A stretch of 64,000 nt of DNA from Argopecten irradians (lineage: Eukaryota > Mollusca > Bivalvia > Pectinida > Pectinidae), in contig NC_091142.1 in assembly GCF_041381155.1 (NCBI RefSeq), positions 6,947,778 through 7,011,777 on the forward strand. Direction: 5' to 3'. The notes beneath the pieces are model-generated. The model had not been told where the DNA came from. It saw only the letters and a list, made by a program, of their open reading frames with translations, and made no database searches. Positions 56,501-64,000 of the stretch are shown here, piece after piece (position 1 is the first letter of the stretch; each line of letters starts with the position of its first letter). The translations under genes and the position numbers were made by a program.

Positions 56501-59500
56501 ACATACAGGTTTAAAGGCGCTGAAACGTCTCGTGCAAGGACAAATAAAAACTAAAATTTCGATTTTCGATGTCCTATATCTCCGCCATTTTGAATCTTAT
56601 GACCTTGAACTTGGTCATTTTATGTGTCTGAAAGCATGATCTTTCACATCCAATTCAAAACATTTCACCTTTGAATTTTCATGAATTACCCTAAAATTTA
56701 CGTTAAAAAATGAACGAAACGCCATATTCGGAGGTCTATATTTCCGCCATTTTCAAATTCATGTCTTTGAAATTAAAAACCTGTACAGACAATAGGCTAA
56801 AGCTTACATTTACAAAAAATCAACACTCTAAATGAGATGATAAAGGCCCTACGAGCTCACAAATAACGGACAAAAATAAGAAAATGAAACAAATTGCCAT
56901 ATTTGGAGAGCTATATTTCCGCCATTTTTCTATATAACCCCTTAAAAATAAATAACTTTTGAAGACAAAAGTTCATACAACACAGGTATGAAAAATCAAC
57001 ACTGTACATACAGGTTTAAAGGCGCTGAAACGTCTCGTGCAAGGACAAATAAAAACTAAAATTTCGATTTTCGATGTCCTATATCTCCGCCATTTTGAAT
57101 CTTATGACCTTGAACTTGGTCATTTTATGTGTCTGAAAGCATGATCTTTCACATCCAATTCAAAACATTTCACCTTTGAATTTTCATGAATTACCCTAAA
57201 ATTTACGTTAAAAAATGAACGAAACGCCATATTCGGAGGTCTATATTTCCGCCATTTTCAAATTCATGTCTTTGAAATTAAAAACCTGTACAGACAATAG
57301 GCTAAAGCTTACATTTACAAAAAATCAACACTCTAAATGAGATGATAAAGGCCCTACGAGCTCACAAATAACGGACAAAAATAAGAAAATGAAACAAATT
57401 GCCATATTTGGAGAGCTATATTTCCGCCATTTTTCTATATAACCCCTTAAAAATAAATAACTTTTGAAGACAAAAGTTCATACAACACAGGTATGAAAAA
57501 TCAACACTGTACATACAGGTTTAAAGGCGCTGAAACGTCTCGTGCAAGGACAAATAAAAACTAAAATTTCGATTTTCGATGTCCTATATCTCCGCCATTT
57601 TGAATCTTATGACCTTGAACTTGGTCATTTTATGTGTCTGAAAGCATGATCTTTCACATCCAATTCAAAACATTTCACCTTTGAATTTTCATGAATTACG
57701 CTAAAATTTACGTTAAAAAAATGAACGAAACGCCATATTCGGAGGTCTATATTTCCGCCATTTTCAAATTCATGTCTTTGAAATTAAAAACCTGTACAGA
57801 CAATAGGCTAAAGCTTACATTTACAAAAAATCAACACTCTAAATGAGATGATAAAGGCCCTACGAGCTCACAAATAACGGACAAAAATAAGAAAATGAAA
57901 CAAATTGCCATATTTGGAGAGCTATATTTCCGCCATTTTTCTATATAACCCCTTAAAAATAAATAACTTTTGAAGACAAAAGTTCATACAACACAGGTAT
58001 GAAAAATCAACACTGTACATACAGGTTTAAAGGCGCTGAAACGTCTCGTGCAAGGACAAATAAAAACTAAAATTTCGATTTTCGATGTCCTATATCTCCG
58101 CCATTTTGAATCTTATGACCTTGAACTTGGTCATTTTATGTGTCTGAAAGCATGATCTTTCACATCCAATTCAAAACATTTCACCTTTGAATTTTCATGA
58201 ATTACCCTAAAATTTACGTTAAAAAATGAACGAAACGCCATATTCGGAGGTCTATATTTCCGCCATTTTCAAATTCATGTCTTTGAAATTAAAAACCTGT
58301 ACAGACAATAGGCTAAAGCTTACATTTACAAAAAATCAACACTCTAAATGAGATGATAAAGGCCCTACGAGCTCACAAATAACGGACAAAAATAAGAAAA
58401 AGAAACAAATTGCCATATTTGGAGAGCTATATTTCCGCCATTTTTCTATATAATCCCTTTAAAAATAAATAACTTTTGAAGACAAAAGTTCATACAACAA
58501 GGTATGAAAAATCAACACGTACATACAGGTATTAAGGCGCTGAAACGTCTCGGGCAGGGGCAAATATAAACTAAAATTTCGATTTTTGATGTCCTATATC
58601 TCCGCCATTTTGGATCATATGACCTTGAATTTGGTCATTTTATGTGCCTGAGAACATGCTCTTTCATATGCGCCCTTCGAAACATTTCTATGGTAAAGTT
58701 CATTTTTGACCTTTGTTTTGACCTCATTTGACCCCCTAGTGAACTCGTGACCCTGACATAATTTCTGATAACATGTAATGAGAAAAAAACGTGACTTATC
58801 GTGATCTACATGGAGAATGAAACGTACATGTTGTGTAGCGTACGGTTATGAAATTATGAGCGTTTAAAGTTCGTTCGAAAAAAAGCAGTTTTTTACGTCT
58901 GTGACCTTGACCTTGAACGTTATCCTCCAAAATCGAGAGTACATTTTAAGAACTCATGTACGTACATAACGTCTCCAAATTTCAGCGCTCTACACCTCTT
59001 ATTTATAAAGAAGAAGTCGTTTAAAGATTTAAAGCTTTTTGAACCCTGTGACCTTGAATGAATGTCAAGGTCAATAAAACAGCATAAGTTCTGTAGACAT
59101 TCGTCCATGCTATGTCTATACAAAAAATCAAGCATGTGTGTTAAGTATTAAAGGCGCTGAAACCTTTAAAATTTTTGGCGGGAAAACGCCAAAATAGCCT
59201 TTTTTCAAAGGCCTATATCTCCGCCATTTTGGATCTCATGACCTTAAAACTTGTCATTATATATTTCTGAGGGCATGACCTTTCATATCCAACTTTCAAA
59301 TTTTTTCTGTGGTAAATTTCGTTTTTGACCTTTGTTTGACCCCGTAGCGAACTCTTGACCTTGACATAATCTCTGATAACATGGCATGGGAAAAGCACGC
59401 GCAATGTCAAGATCTATCTGAATAACAAAACGTGAACGATGTACACCGTACGGTAATGAAGTTATGAGCGCTTAAACTTCGTTCCAAAAAATTGTGTTTT

Positions 59501-59748
59501 TTTCGTCTATGACCTTGACCTTGAACATTTTTGTAAAAAATCGAACGTACATTTCAAGATCTTATGTACATTCATAACGTGTCCAAAGTTGAGCGTCGTA
59601 CCTTATTCCGTTCCTGAGATATCCTGCTAACAAGATTTGTGGAAATAAGAATAAAAAAGAAAAATAAAGAATAATAATAATAAGAAGAAAAACTAGATTT
59701 GAAACAGAACAATAACAATAGGGATTTCCATCCTAAATGGAAATCCCT
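53551..59748 (+). repeat. Macro-repeat unit 2 (6.2 kb, 6 higher-order repeats)
   Basis: AACTAGATTTGATCGCGATC (the TGATCGCGATCA palindrome) starts the unit. 53609-54949 looks like an LTR: TGTTAGCG...CGCTACA, TATAAAAG at 54615-54622, AATAAA at 54881-54886. A SINE fragment (ACGTCCTATTAACAGCTAGG) lies at about 54091. Then come a 600-bp bridge, six 505-bp repeats (about 55567-58594), the distal block and a hairpin. No gag/pol, Rep or helicase coding is seen. Short open frames recurring in each unit reflect recent copying. Confidence 0.88.
55567..58594. repeat. 505-bp higher-order satellite, array 2 (6 copies)
   Basis: Phase markers lie at about 55567, 56071, 56575, 57080, 57585 and 58091, with spacing 504-506. 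Copies differ by only a few bases. Each monomer has CCGCCATTTT; the first monomer adds TGACCTTGAACTTGGTCA. Confidence 0.94.
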
Positions 59749-62700
59749 AACTAGATTTGATCGCGATCAAAACACGGGATTTCCACCTATGTAATGATAT
59801 AAGTAATGTTAGCGAACAGACGATTGCTTGAACGAACGGACGATCTCACTCAATATTAATCAGAAAGCGTTTCTTACGAAAGTAGTCTGGTTCAACCGAA
59901 AAACAGATTTAGGGGAATCCCCCTTTGGGCACAAGATTTCATAGAGAGGTGAATATATAGGAGCCTGCTGATTGGATATATTCAGGGTACACCAGTTAAT
60001 GGTTTATGTGTGGGTCGGACAATACATGTAGATGTAAAATTTGTAAAGAATTTTGATAACTTCATTTAACCTGAATAGTAGCAAACGTTAACACGGTCCT
60101 CTATGGGAATTTATTTGGTTCTGTGATCTCAAAACGGCCGGGTAGTTTCTCAAAATAGCACCGGTTGTGTTTGAACATCCGGTGTCACAGGTGACGGCTC
60201 TGCCACACACATAAAAGGTTTTTAAACCTGTCAGTTATTGTGTTTGTGCATTACTTTTATTGTTTGTTTGTTCAAATGTACGTCCTATTAACAGCTAGGG
60301 TCACGTAAGGACGGCCTCCCATGTATGCGGTGTAGTTACACATGTACGTGTATTTACGCAAACACGTGTACATTGTTCATATATACGTGTATATGTAGTG
60401 TGATAGAACGGGTTTCTATCATTGTTGCATTTATTTCTACAGTATGTATATTTGTTATTGCACTCTTCTAAGTCTTCACTTCAGTGATCTGTTTATGTAT
60501 ATTTGACCCAAATTCAGGGGAACACCGTGAGAACAGGTCTTATCTAGGGTGTGTTTGCTGTTTAGCAGTCACATTCATCAACCTAGTTGTCCTCATGATC
60601 ACCCCGATGATGACCGCTGGCCGGAGTACACGTGTGGTACACTTGGGAGGTTTTATCAGTCAGTTGAGTCTTGTCTGTTTTAAGCGGAAGTTATATTTAG
60701 TGTGTAGGTGGGTTGTTGTAGCAGCGGTTTCACCTAAATATGGTGCTCTGTCCGGACATTGACCAATCACATGGGACCAATCATGGTCTTGGGTACTTGG
60801 GACTGGGTTGATGAATTAGGTTGTTATAAAAGGGGCTGCTTCTAAGGAAGCTTTGGTCTTGACTTAGGGAATAGGTAGGGAGCAGAGCTAGTTGGCTCCG
60901 TAGGGTGTTAGGCTTTGTTTAGGGAACGTGGTAATCACACAGGACTGAGCTAATTAGGCCTAAAGTTTGGCTATAGTTAATCTTGGATACATTGTAACTG
61001 CTTCGGCACTTTATATCTCTTATTGTTATCTGTCTTAACGGGCACTATTGTGAATCTTCTATGTAATACTTAATCTACTTGTCTTTTTATATAATAAATA
61101 GTTATTTGTACCTGTATTTACCTAGTTGAGTTATTGGATTAGTGTCAGTGCTTCCGCTACATCCTAGAGATCGAACCTGTTGAGATACAGGCCTGTAACC
61201 TGTGGAGGAACACGGATCCGTAGAGGATTTGTGACGACTGTGGACTCTGTTGTATACTAAAAATACTATACGATCACGATTTGGGACTTATACATATAAC
61301 GGGAGATACAGTCGGATCGCCCCTCCTGGTCTCTTGTGGAAAACCCTCCCTATTACAGTAGCACTTAAAACATCCCGAAAAGTATTGAAAACTAAATGTA
61401 AAAATACATTCGAAACGGCCCTTGTGTACCGAAGATTGAGCCCAGGACAGAATTTTAACCCAGCCGCTGATTGGCTGGCTAATTATGAATTTCAAAATTA
61501 AAAATGTTTTCTGACAGGTAATTATTCCTTGATAACCATGATATGAATTTGGAAATTCAGATTGAGATTTAGGTTCAAAATATCAATTTATTTGGAGCTC
61601 ACAAATATTTGGAGAGCTATATTTCCGCCATTTTTCTATATAACCCCTTAAAAATAAATAACTTTTGAAGACAAAAGTTCATACAACACAGGTATGAAAA
61701 ATCAACACTGTACATACAGGTTTAAAGGCGCTGAAACGTCTCGTGCAAGGACAAATAAAAACTAAAATTTCGATTTTCGATGTCCTATATCTCCGCCATT
61801 TTGAATCTTATGACCTTGAACTTGGTCATTTTATGTGTCTGAAAGCATGATCTTTCACATCCAATTCAAAACATTTCACCTTTGAATTTTCATGAATTAC
61901 GCTAAAATTTACGTTAAAAAATGAACGAAACGCCATATTCGGAGGTCTATATTTCCGCCATTTTCAAATTCATGTCTTTGAAATTAAAAACCTGTACAGA
62001 CAATAGGCTAAAGCTTACATTTACAAAAATTCAACACTCTACATGAGATGATAAAGGCCCTACGAGCTCACAAATAACGGAAAAAAATAAGAAAATGAAA
62101 CAAATTGCCATATTTGGAGAGCTATATTTCCGCCATTTTTCTATATAACCCCTTAAAAATAAATAACTTTTGAAGACAAAAGTTCATACAACATAGGTAT
62201 GAAAAATCAACACTGTACATACAGGTTTAAAGGCGCTGAAACGTCTCGGGCAAGGACAAATATAAACTAAAATTTCGATTTTCGATGTCCTATATCTCCG
62301 CCATTTTGAATCTTATGACCTTGAACTTGGTCATTTTATGTGTCTGAAAGCATGATCTTTCACATCCAATTCAAAACATTTCACCTTTGAATTTTCATGA
62401 ATTACGCTAAAATTTACGTTAAAAAATGAACGAAACGCCATATTCGGAGGGCTATATTTCCGCCATTTTCAAATTCATGTCTTTGACATTAAAAACCTGT
62501 ACAGACAATAGGCTAAAGCTTACATTTACAAAAAATCAACACCCTACATGAGATGATAAAGGCCCTACGAGCTCACAAATAACGGAAAAAAATAAGAAAA
62601 TGAAACAAATTGCCATATTTGGAGAGCTATATTTCCGCCATTTTTCTATATAACCCCTTTAAAATAAATAACTTTTGAAGACAAAAGTTCATACAACATA

Positions 62701-63872
62701 GGTATGAAAAATCAACACTGTACATACAGGTTTAAAGGCGCTGAAACGTCTCGGGCAGGGGCAAATATAAACTAAAATTTCGATTTTTGATGTCCTATAT
62801 CTCCGCCATTTTGGATCATATGACCTTGAATTTGGTCATTTTATGTGCCTGAGAACATGCTCTTTCATATGCGCCCTTCGAAACATTTCTATGGTAAAGT
62901 TCATTTTTGACCTTTGTTTGACCTCATTTGACCCCCTAGTGAACTCGTGACCTTGACATAATTTCTGATAACATGTAATGAGAAAAAAACGTGAATTATC
63001 GTGATCTACATGGAGAATGAAACGTACATGTTGTGTAGCGTACGGTTATGAAATTATGAGCGTTTAAAGTTCGTTCGAAAAAAGCAGTGTTTTACGTCTG
63101 TGACCTTGACCTTGAACGTTATCCTCCAAAATCGAGAGTACATTTTAAGAACTCATGTACGTACATAACGTCTCCAAATTTCAGCGCTCTACACCTCTTA
63201 TTTATAAAGAAGAAGTCGTTTAAAGATTTAAAGCTTTTTGAACCCTGTGACCTTGAATGAATGTCAAGGTCAATAAAAAGGCATAAGTTCTGTAGACATT
63301 CGTCCATGCTATGTCTATACAAAAAATCAAGCATGTATGTTAAGTATTAAAGGCGCTGAAACCTTTAAAATTTTTGGCGGGAAAACGCCAAAATAGCCTT
63401 TTTTCAAAGGCCTATATCTCCGCCATTTTGGATCTCATGACCTTAAAACTTGTCATTATATATTTCTGAGGGCATGCCCTTTCATATCCAACTTTCAAAT
63501 TTTTTCTGTGGTAAATTTCGTTTTTGACCTTTGTTTGACCCCGTAGCGAACTCTTGACCTTGACATAATCTCTGATAACATGGCATGGGAAAAGCACGCG
63601 CAATGTCAAGATCTATCTGAATAACAAAACGTGAACGATGTACACCGTACGGTAATGAAGTTATGAGCGCTTAAACTTCGTTCCAAAAAAATTGTTTTTT
63701 ACGTCTATGACCTTGACCTTGAACATTTTTGTAAAAAATCGAACGTACATTTCAAGATCTTATGTACATTCATAACGTGTCCAAAGTTGAGCGTCGTACC
63801 TTATTCCGTTCCTGAGATATCCTGCTAACAAGATTTGTGGAAATAAGAAAAAAAAAGAAAAATAATAAGAAT
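59749..63872 (+). repeat. Macro-repeat unit 3 (4.1 kb, internal deletion)
   Basis: Nearly identical to unit 2 through its LTR-like part (TATAAAAG 60835-60842, AATAAA 61093-61098). At about 61590 the bridge is cut and joins the third monomer of a 505-bp repeat (TATCAATTTATTTGGAGCTC), leaving about 2.3 repeats (61605-62795). The distal block follows. The terminal hairpin is absent; the unit ends in an A-rich stretch directly at AACTAGATTTGATCGCGATC. Confidence 0.88.
61605..62795. repeat. 505-bp higher-order satellite, array 3 (~2.3 copies)
   Basis: Markers lie at about 61786, 62291 and 62796 (distal block). It begins in the third monomer because of the deletion at 61590. Confidence 0.92.
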
Positions 63873-64000
63873 AACTAGATTTGATCGCGATCAAAACACG
63901 GGATTTCCACCTATGTAATGATATAAGTAATGTTAGCGAACGGACGATTGCTTGAACGAACGGACGATCTCACTCAATATTAATCAGAAAGCGTTTCTTA
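63873..64000 (+). repeat. Start of macro-repeat unit 4, cut by the window edge
   Basis: The first 128 bp match the starts of units 2 and 3 almost exactly (GATCGCGATCAAAACACGGG, then ATTTCCACCTATG). Confidence 0.9.

Noticed and set aside
55038-61501. 83-codon plus-strand frame present in macro-units 2 and 3 (starts MYTKNTIRSRFGTYTYNG)
   Set aside because: Units 2 and 3 are almost identical by recent duplication, and the frame is disrupted in unit 1, so conservation is not evidence of coding.
50887-62795. CRISPR-like regularly spaced repeats
   Set aside because: The repeats are contiguous 168/505-bp satellite units without unique spacers, in an intron-bearing animal genome.

Overview
This window is animal nuclear DNA, AT-rich, with long introns, GT-AG exons and heavily layered repeats. 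Three things suggest a bivalve mollusc. Several repeat families are of types common in mollusc genomes, such as elements ending in GGGCCTCTTG and SINEs with the phrase GTCCTATTAACAGC. There is a secreted CBM plus GH10 glycoside hydrolase of the kind found in molluscs. There are also transposon-like elements with tandem cores. The organism assignment is inference. There is no prokaryotic gene organisation and no CRISPR array.

Layout. 1-9.5 kb: repeats, a LINE tail and MITEs. 9.67-21.72 kb (+): a complete 13-exon GH10 glycosidase gene, whose exon chain I traced in frame to a 581-residue secreted protein. Its introns carry four minisatellites, two TTAA-flanked MITEs and a CRE-rich MITE. 24.07-26.75 kb (+): an otopetrin-like 12-TM putative proton channel. 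29.96-38.83 kb (+): its tandem paralogue, with a one-base frameshift and an expanded 23-residue coding repeat. 40.3-43.5 kb: two copies of a ~680-bp solo-LTR-like element with heat-shock elements just upstream of a TATA box. 43.9-46.3 kb (-): an inverted, 5'-truncated GH10 copy with exons 10-13. A further GH10 exon splinter lies at 42.4 kb. 47.6-48.4 kb (-): another LINE tail. 48.7-64 kb: a nested satellite of ~168-bp monomers, grouped as 505-bp higher-order repeats, inside 4.1-6.2 kb macro-units repeated head to tail.

Only two protein families look real here: GH10 (digestive or secreted polysaccharide hydrolysis) and otopetrin-like (membrane proton conductance). They are not obviously functionally linked. 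They share a neighbourhood shaped by duplication, in which each family has one intact and one damaged copy. The most noteworthy signals are the HSE-bearing LTR pair, minisatellites grown from or resembling splice sites inside the GH10 gene, and the hierarchical satellite. Coordinates of repeat edges are by eye and may be off by tens of bases.
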